Assembly (NCBI GenBank): GCA_030158675.1
Contig: JAOASL010000008.1
Location: 1 to 64,000 of the forward strand
Length of the DNA stretch: 64,000 nucleotides
Reading direction: 5' to 3'
Source of the DNA: Burkholderiaceae bacterium
GTDB taxonomy: Bacteria; Pseudomonadota; Gammaproteobacteria; Burkholderiales; Burkholderiaceae_D
The position numbers were made by a program, and so were the translations under genes. The notes beneath the pieces were generated by a model. That model was not told the DNA's origin and made no database searches. It worked only from the letters and a program-made list of their open reading frames with translations. Shown here piece after piece: positions 46,228-54,585 of this stretch (its first letter is position 1; each line of letters opens with the position of its first letter).

Positions 46228-47300
46228 CGATGGAACAGCTCGCCACTCGCTGCCCGCATTGCCAGACGACATTCCGCGTGACTCAGGAGCAGCTCAGGCT
46301 GCGCGCGGGCAAAGTCCGCTGTGGCGTCTGCCGGGAAAGCTTCGATGGCATTGCGCAGCAAATCGATCATCACGGTGAAACGCTGGCGCTACCCCGAACA
46401 GAAACCGTGACCGGCTCGCCGGCGTCCGCGCTTGATTTCAATCTGGTGCCGGTAAGCCTGGCCAGCGATCCGACCGACCGCATGACCGCCATCAACTTCG
46501 GCCTGGCGGAGAATGCGTCCGGCAGGCCGACTGGTTCGTCCATGCAGGCCGAACTGGATGCCCTGTCGCAGGCCATTGCCGGCCTGCAGGCCAAGCCTTG
46601 GTCCGAGCCGCTGTCAACAGCGCAAATAGAGTCCGCCACTATTGAGCCGGCATTGGAAGAGCGCGATGTGGACTTCGACTCGCACGGCGCCGAGCCCGTA
46701 CTTGCTTTTGACGGCGACATACGGGTGCCGCCCTTCATTCAGTCTGCCCGTCGCCGTTCGCGCGGCCGACGTGTGTGGAAGGTGCTGCTGTGGATTTTCG
46801 TCCCGCTGCTGACGCTGGCGCTGGCCGCGCAACTCGTCTACTACTTCCGCAACGATATCGCTGCACGCTCTCCCCAGGCAGCGCAGCAGTTGCGCGCGCT
46901 GTGCATCCAGCTGGGTTGCGCGATTCGGCTGCCAATGCACCTCGACAAACTGTCGCTGGATGCGACCCAGCTTGACGCATCGCCGCTGCCAACACACGTT
47001 GCTGAGCCAGACAGCCAGGCAGACGCTACGGCGGACAAGCCGCTTGCACAACGCCTGACACTGGTGGCTTTGCTACGCAACCGGGGTGATACCGCGCAAG
47101 CTTGGCCGTCGATTGATCTGCAACTGAAAACGGCCGACGGCAAAGTCATCGTGCGCAAGTCCTTCCTGCCAGCGCAATATCTGCGCGCCGACGACATCGA
47201 GGCTGGCCTGTTGGCCCACTCCGAAACGGAAATACGGATTTCATTCGAACTGGCCGGCGATGCGCCTGCCGGATTTGAAGCGGCCCTCTTTTATCACTGA
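46224..47300 (+). CDS. Zinc-ribbon membrane protein with DUF3426
   Basis: A 358-residue protein. An MJ0042-type zinc ribbon at the N-terminus has Cys10, Cys13, Cys33 and Cys36 (CPHC and CGVC). A disordered linker leads to one membrane helix ([22 protein letters not shown], about residue 185), and the periplasmic DUF3426 domain follows, ending in [18 protein letters not shown]. Function is unknown; the layout suggests a cytoplasmic sensor ribbon tied to a periplasmic domain. ATG 46224 overlaps the prmA stop (ATGA). Confidence 0.85.
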   Translation: MTMEQLATRCPHCQTTFRVTQEQLRLRAGKVRCGVCRESFDGIAQQIDHHGETLALPRTETVTGSPASALDFNLVPVSLASDPTDRMTAINFGLAENASGRPTGSSMQAELDALSQAIAGLQAKPWSEPLSTAQIESATIEPALEERDVDFDSHGAEPVLAFDGDIRVPPFIQSARRRSRGRRVWKVLLWIFVPLLTLALAAQLVYYFRNDIAARSPQAAQQLRALCIQLGCAIRLPMHLDKLSLDATQLDASPLPTHVAEPDSQADATADKPLAQRLTLVALLRNRGDTAQAWPSIDLQLKTADGKVIVRKSFLPAQYLRADDIEAGLLAHSETEIRISFELAGDAPAGFEAALFYH

Positions 47301-47323
47301 TCCCCCATGCTGGCTTTTGCCCT

Positions 47324-48256
47324 ATGACTTCCCTGATCTGCGGCTCGCTCGCCTTTGACACCATCATGTCTTTCCACGGCCGCTTTTCCGAAGCGCTGTT
47401 GGCAGACCAGCTGCACAAGATCAATGTCGCGTTCCTGGTGCCCGACATTCGTCGCGAGTACGGCGGCTGCGCCGGAAATATCGCCTACAACCTGAAGCTG
47501 CTGGGTGGCGATCCGCTGATCATGGCCACCCTGGGGCAGGATGGCGCGCCTTATCTCGACCGGCTTGGAAAACTCGGCATCGCGACCCGCTGCATTCGCT
47601 CTTACGACGATGCCTACACCGCGCAGGCCTTCATCACCACAGATGCGGATAATAACCAGATCACCGCCTTTCATCCGGGCGCGATGTCGAACTCACATCA
47701 CAACAAGGTCAGAGACGCCGGTGGCGTGAAGCTCGCGATCATCGCGCCTGATGGTCGCGACGGCATGGTCGAGCATGCACGCGATTGTGCCACCGTCGGC
47801 GTTCCCTTTATTTTCGATCCGGGTCAGGGACTACCGATGTTCAGCGGTGGCGAGCTGAAGGAATTCATCGAACTGTCCACCTATGTCGCGGTGAACGATT
47901 ACGAAGCCGAGCTGCTGACCGAGCGGACGGGACTGACCTTGCCGGAAATCTCGGAACGCGTATCAGCGTTGGTGGTCACCCGCGGTGAACAGGGCGCAGA
48001 AATCTTTACCGCCAGCGGAAAAATCGACATACCGGTGGTGCGAGTCAATCAGGTCGTCGACCCCACCGGTTGCGGCGATGCCTTCCGCGCGGGCATGCTG
48101 TTCGGACTGACGCGCGACCTCGACTGGATGACGATCGGTCGCCTCGCATCACTGATGGGTGCACTCAAGATCGAAAGCCAGGGGGGACAAAACCATGCGC
48201 CCACAGTTGAGCAAATCGAGCAGCGCTTCCAGAAGGAATTCGGATACCGATTCTGA
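47324..48256 (+). CDS. PfkB-family carbohydrate/nucleoside kinase
   Basis: A 310-residue ribokinase-family enzyme. The N-terminal MTSLICGSLAFDTIMSF and GGCAGNIAYNLKLLGG bind substrate; the anion-hole motif with catalytic Asp is DPTGCGDAFRAG. The sequence resembles the proteobacterial group annotated as adenosine kinase, which phosphorylates nucleosides, but substrate cannot be fixed. It follows the zinc-ribbon gene by 23 bp and converges on yggT. Confidence 0.88.
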   Translation: MTSLICGSLAFDTIMSFHGRFSEALLADQLHKINVAFLVPDIRREYGGCAGNIAYNLKLLGGDPLIMATLGQDGAPYLDRLGKLGIATRCIRSYDDAYTAQAFITTDADNNQITAFHPGAMSNSHHNKVRDAGGVKLAIIAPDGRDGMVEHARDCATVGVPFIFDPGQGLPMFSGGELKEFIELSTYVAVNDYEAELLTERTGLTLPEISERVSALVVTRGEQGAEIFTASGKIDIPVVRVNQVVDPTGCGDAFRAGMLFGLTRDLDWMTIGRLASLMGALKIESQGGQNHAPTVEQIEQRFQKEFGYRF

Positions 48257-48262
48257 CGAACC

Positions 48263-48297
48263 GCCGGACCGGGCATGGCGTGGTCTGGCAGTCCGGC
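48263..48297. repeat. Inverted repeat between pfkB-type gene and yggT
   Basis: GCCGGAC and GTCCGGC are separated by 21 bases just after the kinase stop codon. No U tract follows on either strand, so a terminator role is uncertain. Confidence 0.3.
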
Positions 48298-48317
48298 GCA
48301 CATCATCGCTCACGAGA

Positions 48318-48881
48318 TCAGTACACGCCGTAGACCAGGCTCTCGGCGACAAACACCAGGATGCGCAGCGCAAGAAACGCGAAGATGGGCGACAAATCGA
48401 TGCCGCCGATCGACGGCACCAAGCGCCGAAAAGGCCGGAGCAGCGGATCGGTCAGAGCGCGCACGATCGGTGCAATTGGTGCATTTGGATTCACCCAGCT
48501 CAGTATGACTTCCAGAATGATCAGTCCAATCAATCCGTAAGCAACCGCATGGATCAGCGCCAGCAATGACAGCATCAGCCAGGTACTGATGACAAAAGAC
48601 GACCGCACTCCCAACTGCACGGCAATCGATATCAGTAACACCAGACAGGCACCCGACAGACTCGCCCAGTCATAGCCCCCCACACCGGGCAGCACCTTAC
48701 GCAGCGGCAGTACCAGCCAGTCGGTCAATCGAAAGATGAATTGTCCGAGCGAGAACGGCGGGCGCACATGCACCGCCTGCATCCAGAAACGGATCAGCAG
48801 CAGGCCGGCCAGAATGCTCGCGACAGTATCTATAACGAGATTAAAAATGGAATGGATCACGCTTTCACCGCTTATCTGCAT
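48318..48881 (-). CDS. yggT: YggT family integral membrane protein
   Basis: A 187-residue inner-membrane protein with two YGGT repeats: each has a hydrophobic helix and a conserved amphipathic segment (FIFRLTDWLVLPLRKVLPGVGGYDWASL and RALTDPLLRPFRRLVPSIGGIDLSPI). The family has been linked to osmotic or cell-division phenotypes, with no biochemical role proven. Transcription entering from the H1-like gene is blocked by the terminator at 48894-48928, so it needs its own promoter or read-through. Confidence 0.9.
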   Translation of the reverse strand: MQISGESVIHSIFNLVIDTVASILAGLLLIRFWMQAVHVRPPFSLGQFIFRLTDWLVLPLRKVLPGVGGYDWASLSGACLVLLISIAVQLGVRSSFVISTWLMLSLLALIHAVAYGLIGLIILEVILSWVNPNAPIAPIVRALTDPLLRPFRRLVPSIGGIDLSPIFAFLALRILVFVAESLVYGVY

Positions 48882-48893
48882 TGAAGTACACGC

Positions 48894-48928
48894 AAAAAAA
48901 CCGCTGCAGCCTTGCGGGCATGCAGCGG
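48894..48928 (-). terminator. Terminator of the H1-like gene
   Basis: An 8-bp stem (CCGCTGCA and TGCAGCGG) with a 12-base loop is followed on the minus strand by seven Ts. It lies 43 bases after the H1-like gene stop and just before the yggT start, so it could also act as a control point for yggT. Confidence 0.85.
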
Positions 48929-48970
48929 TGATTTTGCCTGAAACGAGTCAGGCCGCCAAACCGGGCAGGC

Positions 48971-49516
48971 TTACGGGCGCACGCCAGTCGGAAACGGCCA
49001 GGCGGCTGCCGGACTCAACACGGTCTTGGCGGCCGTTGCCGGTGCCGCTGCCGGCTTCTTAACTACCGACTTTTTTTTTGCGACTACTTTCTTTGGTGCC
49101 GCTTTCTTTGGTGCCGCTTTTTTAGGCGCTACCTTTTTCGCAGCAGCCTTCTTGGCGACCGGCTTTTTCGCTACGGCTTTCTTGGCGACCTTTTTAGCCG
49201 CCGGTTTCTTCGCTACGACTTTCTTGGCGACTTTTTTGGCCGCAGGTTTTTTCGCTACGGCTTTCTTGGCGACCTTTTTGGCCGCTGGCTTCTTCGCTAC
49301 GGCTTTCTTGGCGACCTTTTTGGCCGCTGGCTTCTTCGCTACGGCTTTCTTGACGACTTTCTTGGCTGCCGGCTTCTTCGCCGCGGCCTTCTTCGCTACC
49401 GGCTTCTTGGCAGCGACTTTTTTGGCTACCGGCTTTTTCGCCGCTGCCTTCTTTGCTACCGGCTTCTTGGCCGCCGGCTTTTTCTTAGCTGCAGGTTTTT
49501 TCTTAGCTGTTGCCAT
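48971..49516 (-). CDS. Histone H1-like Lys/Ala/Pro-rich repeat protein
   Basis: A 181-residue, extremely basic protein made almost only of Lys, Ala, Pro and Val, with AAKKP-type repeats like the C-terminal tail of eukaryotic H1 and bacterial AlgP/HctB-like proteins. Five tandem copies of a 14-residue unit ([14 protein letters not shown]) are encoded at 49177-49386. The last 25 residues (after [12 protein letters not shown]) are less basic. It should bind DNA nonspecifically and compact the nucleoid. ATG 49516 has a strong GGAG site. A second Lys/Ala-rich protein lies at 59142. Confidence 0.9.
   Translation of the reverse strand: MATAKKKPAAKKKPAAKKPVAKKAAAKKPVAKKVAAKKPVAKKAAAKKPAAKKVVKKAVAKKPAAKKVAKKAVAKKPAAKKVAKKAVAKKPAAKKVAKKVVAKKPAAKKVAKKAVAKKPVAKKAAAKKVAPKKAAPKKAAPKKVVAKKKSVVKKPAAAPATAAKTVLSPAAAWPFPTGVRP
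49177..49386 (-). repeat. Five tandem 42-bp repeats inside the H1-like gene
   Basis: Units begin at 49177, 49219, 49261, 49303 and 49345; the copies at 49261 and 49303 are identical, others differ by a few bases. The period is a multiple of three, so copy-number change would keep the frame and alter only protein length. Confidence 0.9.
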
Positions 49517-49593
49517 TTCGTTCTCCTTCACGTGACGTGATATCACAAGGTACAAGTAGGAAACCCGACCGGGCTCGAGGCCTAGGCGGATTA

Positions 49594-49634
49594 TTCATCG
49601 GCGCAAGCATTTCTCTCCTGCTTGCGCTAATGAA
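49594..49634. repeat. Inverted repeat upstream of the H1-like gene, first hairpin
   Basis: GCGCAAGCA and TGCTTGCGC form a perfect 9-bp stem around a 9-base loop; after a 2-base internal loop on each side TTCAT and ATGAA extend it by 5 bp. On the H1 coding strand the loop reads GGAGAGAAA. It lies 78 bases upstream of the H1-like start codon. Confidence 0.75.
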
Positions 49635-49644
49635 TGCGGCACCA

Positions 49645-49684
49645 GCTGAACTGCTGCATCTCCTCGTCGATGCAGCACTTCAGC
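49645..49684. repeat. Inverted repeat upstream of the H1-like gene, second hairpin
   Basis: Two 16-base arms (GCTGAACTGCTGCATC and GATGCAGCACTTCAGC) pair with one mismatch around an 8-base loop that reads GACGAGGA on the H1 coding strand. It lies 10 bases from the first hairpin. Confidence 0.75.
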
Positions 49685-49832
49685 TAATCCAGCCAGCCGT
49701 CTGACGCCATGCCGCCATCGCAGCTGCACTGCGACGACGCTAGCGTTCGGCACCACTCGCCACGGACACTGCCACGGCATTCGCCGGAGCGAGGCCCTCG
49801 CTTCAGACGAGCACGTACCTCTCGAGCTGGCT
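49685..49832. other. Gap with further small palindromes, no gene
   Basis: Part of the 569-bp gap between the H1-like gene and nrdB. It holds TCGCAG/CTGCGA (49718-49734), the palindrome ACGCTAGCGT (49737-49746) and AGCGAG/CTCGCT (49788-49802). Short open frames on both strands look unlike proteins. The H1-like promoter should lie in or beside this stretch. Confidence 0.5.
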
Positions 49833-49860
49833 AAAAAAAACGCCGGCAGCAATGCCGGCG
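49833..49860 (-). terminator. Terminator of the nrdA-nrdB transcript
   Basis: An 8-bp stem (CGCCGGCA and TGCCGGCG, loop GCAA on the plus strand) is followed on the minus strand by eight Ts. It is 225 bases after the nrdB stop, leaving an unusually long 3' untranslated region that contains the palindrome at 50056-50077. Confidence 0.85.
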
Positions 49861-50055
49861 TCGGAATCTATTTTCAGAAAAGCCAAATCTTTTTTCGAAG
49901 AATACGCAGCCATGCCCGACAAAATCTGGCGGGCCTGCGTAGTCAAAAAAGTCGGGTTAGGTCGGGTACTGTCCATCAAGTACAGCTTCTGCCTTTCCTC
50001 GTTCAGCCTCTCTGCAGCGACCGCCGGCTCCACCGGCGCCCTTTAGAAACTTCGG

Positions 50056-50077
50056 GTGGTTGCGCATGCGCGACCAC
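50056..50077. repeat. Palindromic hairpin just after nrdB
   Basis: GTGGTTGCGC and GCGCGACCAC form a 10-bp stem with one G-T pair around the bases AT, 8 bases after the nrdB stop. No U tract follows on the minus strand. It may stabilise the 3' end of the mRNA. Confidence 0.5.
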
Positions 50078-50085
50078 TTTCGAAC

Positions 50086-51264
50086 TCAATCCCAACTCAG
50101 CGCACCACCGGTTTGATACTCGATGACGCGGGTCTCGAAGAAATTGCGTTCCTTCTTCAGATCGATCATTTCGCTCATCCAAGGGAAGGGATTCTCTTCC
50201 TGCTCAAACAGCGTCTCCAAACCGATCTGCGTTGCGCGGCGATTCGCAATGAATCGCAGGTAGCCTTTGAACATTGGTGCATTCAAGCCAAGCACGCCAC
50301 GCGGCATTGTATCCTCAGCGTAGCGATATTCCAACTCCACGGCTTGCAAAAACAACGTTTTTATCTCTTCCTTGAATGCCGGCGTCCACAAATGCGGGTT
50401 CTCTAGCTTGATTGTATTAATCAAATCGATCCCGAAATTGCAATGCATGGACTCGTCGCGCAGGATGTACTGATACTGCTCGGCGGCACCCACCATCTTG
50501 TTCTGCCGACCCAGCGCGAGAATCTGCGTGAAGCCGACATAGAAGAACAGCCCTTCCATCAGGCATGCAAACACGATCAGCGACTTCAGCAACTGCTGGT
50601 CAGTCTCCGGCGTGCCGGTCTTGAATTCCGGATTGGTCAGTGTGTCGATGAACGGGATCAGGAATTCGTCCTTGTCACGGATCGATGCAACCTCGTGGTA
50701 CGCATTGAATATCTCGCCTTCGTCCAGACCGAGCGACTCAACGATGTACTGATACGCGTGCGTGTGAATCGCCTCTTCGAACGCCTGGCGCAGCAGGTAC
50801 TGACGGCACTCCGGCGCTGTGATGAAGCGGTAAGTACCCAGCACGATATTGTTCGCGGCCAGCGAATCGGCGGTGACGAAGAAGCCGAGGTTGCGCCTGA
50901 CCAGCCGACGCTCGTCTTCTGACAGGCCGTTCGGATTCTTCCACAGCTCGATATCGCGCTGCATGTTGATTTCCTGCGGCATCCAGTGGTTCGCGCAGCC
51001 GGCGAGGTATTTGTCCCATGCCCACTTGTACTTGAACGGCACGAGCTGGTTGACATCTGTGGTGCCGTTGATGATGCGCTTGTCGACTGCCTTAACTCGG
51101 TTGATGGCATCGACGGGCGCGGCCGGACGAGCAAGGATGCCTGGGTCGAGCGCGGCGTCGGCGTGTGTTGCGAACGTCGCCGACGGCATCACAGGCTGCA
51201 GTTGGGGTACGGGCTGGGCGGCACGAGGCGCGGGTGCTGCGGGTTCGTCATCCCATGAAAGCAT
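50086..51264 (-). CDS. nrdB: Ribonucleoside-diphosphate reductase beta subunit, class I
   Basis: A 392-residue ferritin-like protein providing the radical. Iron ligands and surroundings are visible in [17 protein letters not shown] and [13 protein letters not shown]; the C-terminal [18 protein letters not shown] carries the peptide that docks to NrdA. The first 60 residues (Ala/Pro-rich) extend beyond the E. coli protein. ATG 51264 with AAGGAC upstream is chosen over a longer open frame. It is 96 bp downstream of nrdA. Confidence 0.96.
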   Translation of the reverse strand: MLSWDDEPAAPAPRAAQPVPQLQPVMPSATFATHADAALDPGILARPAAPVDAINRVKAVDKRIINGTTDVNQLVPFKYKWAWDKYLAGCANHWMPQEINMQRDIELWKNPNGLSEDERRLVRRNLGFFVTADSLAANNIVLGTYRFITAPECRQYLLRQAFEEAIHTHAYQYIVESLGLDEGEIFNAYHEVASIRDKDEFLIPFIDTLTNPEFKTGTPETDQQLLKSLIVFACLMEGLFFYVGFTQILALGRQNKMVGAAEQYQYILRDESMHCNFGIDLINTIKLENPHLWTPAFKEEIKTLFLQAVELEYRYAEDTMPRGVLGLNAPMFKGYLRFIANRRATQIGLETLFEQEENPFPWMSEMIDLKKERNFFETRVIEYQTGGALSWD

Positions 51265-51360
51265 GGTGTGGTCCTTTGTTGCTTGTATTAGTGAGGATAG
51301 TTCTTTGGATGCCAGCCGAATTGATCGAACTCCTGTCGATCGCCGGCCGGCCACTGTCGT

Positions 51361-54270
51361 TTACTGGCAGGCCTCGCACTCCTCGAAGCCCGGATCGCCC
51401 GGACGCAGGTAGCATGCCGCACCTTCAGCCGCTGCCGGCACCGGCGCAGCGCTGTACGGCGCTGCCGCTGCGGCCGCAGTCATGTCAGACGATACGGCAT
51501 TCAGGGCGCCGGCCTTGGTGGTCGACTTCTCCGCGTGCGTCGCGCCGATCGTGCGCAGGTAGTAGGTGGTCTTCAGGCCGCGCAGCCAGGCCAGCTTGTA
51601 GGTCTCGTCGAGCTTCTTTCCCGACACGCCGGCCATGTAGATGTTCAGCGACTGCGCCTGGTCGATCCACTTCTGGCGGCGTGCAGCAGCCTCGACCAGC
51701 CACTCGGTGTCGATCTCGAACGCGGTGGCGTACAGCACCTTCAGGTCTTCGGGCACCCGGTCGATGCGGCGCAGCGAGCCGTCGAAATGCTTCAGGTCCA
51801 TCACCATCACGTCGTCCCACAGGCCGAGCTTCTTCAGGTCACGCACCAGGTACTCGTTGAGGACCGTGAACTCTCCCGACAGGTTCGACTTGACCGACAG
51901 GTTGCCGAACGACGGTTCGATCGATGCGCTGACACCGACGATGTTGGAGATCGTCGCGGTCGGTGCGATGGCCACGCAATTGGAATTGCGCATGCCATGT
52001 TCTGCGATGCGACTGCGCAGCAAGCTCCAGTCGAGCGTGCTGCTGCGATCGACGTCGACGTAGCCGCCGCGCTGCTCGGCGAGCAGATCGAGCGAGTCGA
52101 TCGGCAGGATGCCTTGATCCCACAGCGAGCCGCGGTAGCTGGAGTAGCGCCCGCGCTCGGCGGCCAGCTCGGTCGATGCCCAGTAGGCGTGGTAGCAGAC
52201 CGCCTCCATCGAACGGTCGGCGAAGTCGACCGCCGCATCGGACGCATACGGCACGCGCAACTCGTGCAGCGCGTCCTGGAAGCCCATGATGCCGAGGCCG
52301 ACCGGCCGATGGCGCAGGTTCGAGTCGCGCGCCTTCTTCACCGCGTAGTAATTGATGTCGATCACGTTGTCGAGCATCCGCATCGCGGTACGGATGGTCT
52401 TCTGCAGCTTGGTCTGGTCAAGCTGGCCATCCTTCATGTGCGCCGGCAGATTCACCGAACCCAGGTTGCAGACAGCAATCTCGGAATCATTGGTATTGAG
52501 CGTGATCTCCGTGCACAGGTTTGAACTATGCACGACGCCGACGTGCTGCTGCGGTGAGCGGATGTTGCACGGATCCTTGAATGTGATCCACGGGTGGCCG
52601 GTCTCGAACAGCATCGACAGCATCTTGCGCCACAAGTCACTGGCTGCCACCTTCTTGAACAGCTTGAGCTCGCCAGAGGCGCACTTCGCCTCATAGCGCA
52701 GGTAGGCTGCCTCGAATTTCTTGCCAACCAGGTCATGCAGATCGGACACATCCGATGGCGAGAACAGCGTCCACTCGCCCTTTTCCATCACGCGCTTCAT
52801 GAACAGGTCCGGAATCCAGTTCGCAGTATTCATGTCGTGTGTGCGGCGGCGGTCGTCGCCAGTGTTCTTGCGCAGGTCGAGAAATTCCTCGATGTCCATG
52901 TGCCAGGTCTCGAGATAAGCGCAGACCGCGCCCTTGCGCTTGCCACCCTGATTGACCGCGACGGCGGTGTCATTGACCACCTTCAGGAATGGCACCACAC
53001 CTTGCGACTTGCCATTAGTGCCCTTGATGTGGGCGCCGAGCGCGCGCACCGGAGTCCAGTCATTGCCAAGGCCGCCGGCAAATTTTGCCAGCAGTGCATT
53101 TTCCTTGATTGCTTCGTAAATGCCGTCGAGATCATCCGACACCGTGGTCAGGTAGCACGATGATAGTTGCGAGCGCTGCGTGCCCGAGTTGAACAGCGTC
53201 GGGGTCGAGCTCATGAAATCGAAGGTCGACAGCAGGTTGTAAAACTCGATCGCGCGCGCCTCGCGCTCGACCTCGTTCAGCGCGAGACCCATCGCGACAC
53301 GCATGTAGAACGCCTGCGGCATCTCGATGCGGGTGCCCTGAATATGCAGGAAATAGCGGTCGTACAGCGTCTGCAGGCCGAGATAGCCGAACTGCAGGTC
53401 GCGATCCGGCACCAGCGCCTCGGCCAGCTGCTTCAGGTCAAACTGCGCGAGCTTAGAATCGAGCAGATCAGCATCGATGCCTTTTTTGATGAATCTCGGG
53501 AAGTAGTCGATGTAGTGTTCCTTCGCATCGCCCTGCGCGACTTCCTGGCCGAACACTTCCTTGCGAATGGTGTGCATCAGCAGGCGCGCGGTGACCTGAC
53601 TGTAGGCTGGGTCTTTTTCCATCAGAGCACGCGCCGCCAGAATCGCCGACTTGTACAGTTCTTCGACGGGCACGCCGTCGTACAGGTTGCGTACGGTCTC
53701 CTGCAGGATCGCATCGGCGTCGACATGCTGCTCCACGCCGATGCAGGCAGAAGTGATCATTTTTTTCAGCTTGTCGAGGTCGAGCGCCACACGCTGGCCA
53801 TCTACAATGATGTGCAACGCCACATGCGGCTCGGCTGCGCCCTTCGCCGCCTGCTGCTGCGCGCGCTCTTCCTGTCGCTTTGCGCGATACAGCACGTAAG
53901 CACGCGCAACGTCATGTTCGCCCGAGCGCATTAGCGAGAGCTCTACCTGATCCTGCACATCCTCGATGTGGAAAGTGCCGCCGGCAGGCTGCCGCCGGAT
54001 CAGCGCGGTAACTACCATCTGGGTCAGCTGCTCGACCAGCTCGCGTACACGCGCAGAGGCTGCGCCCTGGCCGCCGTTCACTGCAAGGAAGGCCTTGGTC
54101 ATTGCGATGGAAATCTTCGACGGCTCAAAACCGACGACAGCACCATTGCGGCGAATGATCTTGTATTCACTGATGTCGGCCGCGGTGGCGACCGTGGACG
54201 GCGACAGGGTCGATACGATTGGCGCAAATTCGCGGGTGGCCTGACCTGACGATTCTTGAGTAGTAAGCAC
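51361..54270 (-). CDS. nrdA: Ribonucleoside-diphosphate reductase alpha subunit, class I
   Basis: A 969-residue catalytic subunit reducing ribonucleotides for DNA synthesis. Two ATP-cone domains precede the catalytic part: one near residues 36-130 (KIIRRNGAVVGFEPSKISIAMTKAF) and one near 150-240. The core has SSCYLTTVSDDLDGIYEA, NLCTEITLNTNDSEIAVCNLGSVNL and the C-terminal EECEACQ redox cysteines. The start is the GTG at 54270, four bases after a perfect AGGAGG. Double cones, as in Pseudomonas NrdA, give dATP-controlled alpha-chain oligomers. Two NrdR boxes lie upstream. Confidence 0.96.
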   Translation of the reverse strand: MLTTQESSGQATREFAPIVSTLSPSTVATAADISEYKIIRRNGAVVGFEPSKISIAMTKAFLAVNGGQGAASARVRELVEQLTQMVVTALIRRQPAGGTFHIEDVQDQVELSLMRSGEHDVARAYVLYRAKRQEERAQQQAAKGAAEPHVALHIIVDGQRVALDLDKLKKMITSACIGVEQHVDADAILQETVRNLYDGVPVEELYKSAILAARALMEKDPAYSQVTARLLMHTIRKEVFGQEVAQGDAKEHYIDYFPRFIKKGIDADLLDSKLAQFDLKQLAEALVPDRDLQFGYLGLQTLYDRYFLHIQGTRIEMPQAFYMRVAMGLALNEVEREARAIEFYNLLSTFDFMSSTPTLFNSGTQRSQLSSCYLTTVSDDLDGIYEAIKENALLAKFAGGLGNDWTPVRALGAHIKGTNGKSQGVVPFLKVVNDTAVAVNQGGKRKGAVCAYLETWHMDIEEFLDLRKNTGDDRRRTHDMNTANWIPDLFMKRVMEKGEWTLFSPSDVSDLHDLVGKKFEAAYLRYEAKCASGELKLFKKVAASDLWRKMLSMLFETGHPWITFKDPCNIRSPQQHVGVVHSSNLCTEITLNTNDSEIAVCNLGSVNLPAHMKDGQLDQTKLQKTIRTAMRMLDNVIDINYYAVKKARDSNLRHRPVGLGIMGFQDALHELRVPYASDAAVDFADRSMEAVCYHAYWASTELAAERGRYSSYRGSLWDQGILPIDSLDLLAEQRGGYVDVDRSSTLDWSLLRSRIAEHGMRNSNCVAIAPTATISNIVGVSASIEPSFGNLSVKSNLSGEFTVLNEYLVRDLKKLGLWDDVMVMDLKHFDGSLRRIDRVPEDLKVLYATAFEIDTEWLVEAAARRQKWIDQAQSLNIYMAGVSGKKLDETYKLAWLRGLKTTYYLRTIGATHAEKSTTKAGALNAVSSDMTAAAAAAPYSAAPVPAAAEGAACYLRPGDPGFEECEACQ

Positions 54271-54274
54271 TGCG

Positions 54275-54280
54275 CCTCCT
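54275..54280 (-). promoter_or_regulatory. Ribosome binding site fixing the nrdA GTG start
   Basis: A perfect AGGAGG stands four bases before the GTG at 54270. The open frame continues 18 bases upstream through this site, so the GTG is the better start. Confidence 0.8.
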
Positions 54281-54511
54281 GATGGCAAAGCTCCGGGCGT
54301 AATTGCCCTGTTATCTGATACACGCCGGAATATCTTCCGACGCTGCTATTGATTTTGCTTCCTTGCTACCGAACCGCACGCGTCCTTACGTGGGCACGAA
54401 ATGGAAATTGCTTGTTGCCGATGGGCCCTGACCAGACCCGAAACTTCTCGGAATTTTCCGAAAAACGCTTTCGCACATGCACTGGCTGATCAGATCAATT
54501 GGGATGCTCTG
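54281..54511 (-). other. Long nrdA leader, no gene seen
   Basis: About 270 bases separate the predicted nrdA transcription start from its start codon. The stretch has small hairpins (CGGAAAATTCCG near 54449-54460 and a GTCGGAA/TTCCGGC pair near 54325-54341) but no protein-like frame and no riboswitch I recognise. Confidence 0.4.
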
Positions 54512-54527
54512 ACACTATATCTAGTAG
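54512..54527 (-). promoter_or_regulatory. NrdR box, distal from -35
   Basis: ACACTATATCTAGTAG matches 13 of 16 positions of the NrdR box ACACTATATATAGTGT. Its start is 31 bases from the second box, i.e. three helical turns, the usual spacing for NrdR pairs. NrdR represses ribonucleotide reductase genes when dATP is high. Confidence 0.85.
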
Positions 54528-54542
54528 ATAGAGCAGTAATTG

Positions 54543-54558
54543 ACACTAATTCTAGTGC
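54543..54558 (-). promoter_or_regulatory. NrdR box overlapping the nrdA -10 element
   Basis: ACACTAATTCTAGTGC matches 12 of 16 consensus positions and keeps the ACACTA and TAGTG half-sites. It covers the predicted -10 element, so bound NrdR would block RNA polymerase. Confidence 0.83.
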
Positions 54559-54577
54559 CCGACCGGACAACTTGCAA
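54549..54577 (-). promoter_or_regulatory. Sigma-70 promoter of nrdAB
   Basis: On the minus strand TTGCAA (54577-54572), a 17-base spacer and TAGAAT (54554-54549) form a good -35/-10 pair. It lies directly after the ampD stop codon and overlaps an NrdR box. Confidence 0.75.
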
Positions 54578-54585
54578 CCGGTTTT

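Noticed and set aside
49177-49386. CRISPR-like array of regularly spaced repeats
   Set aside because: Repeats are 42 bp head to tail with no spacers, and they encode the Lys/Ala repeats of a histone-like protein.
49594-49684. Integron attC site or mobile-element end
   Set aside because: The stems are long, but the conserved RYYYAAC/GTTRRRY ends are missing, and there is no integrase or cassette nearby.
49803-50033. 76-codon minus-strand gene after nrdB
   Set aside because: It would have to read through the strong terminator at 49833-49860, has no ribosome site and no protein-like pattern.
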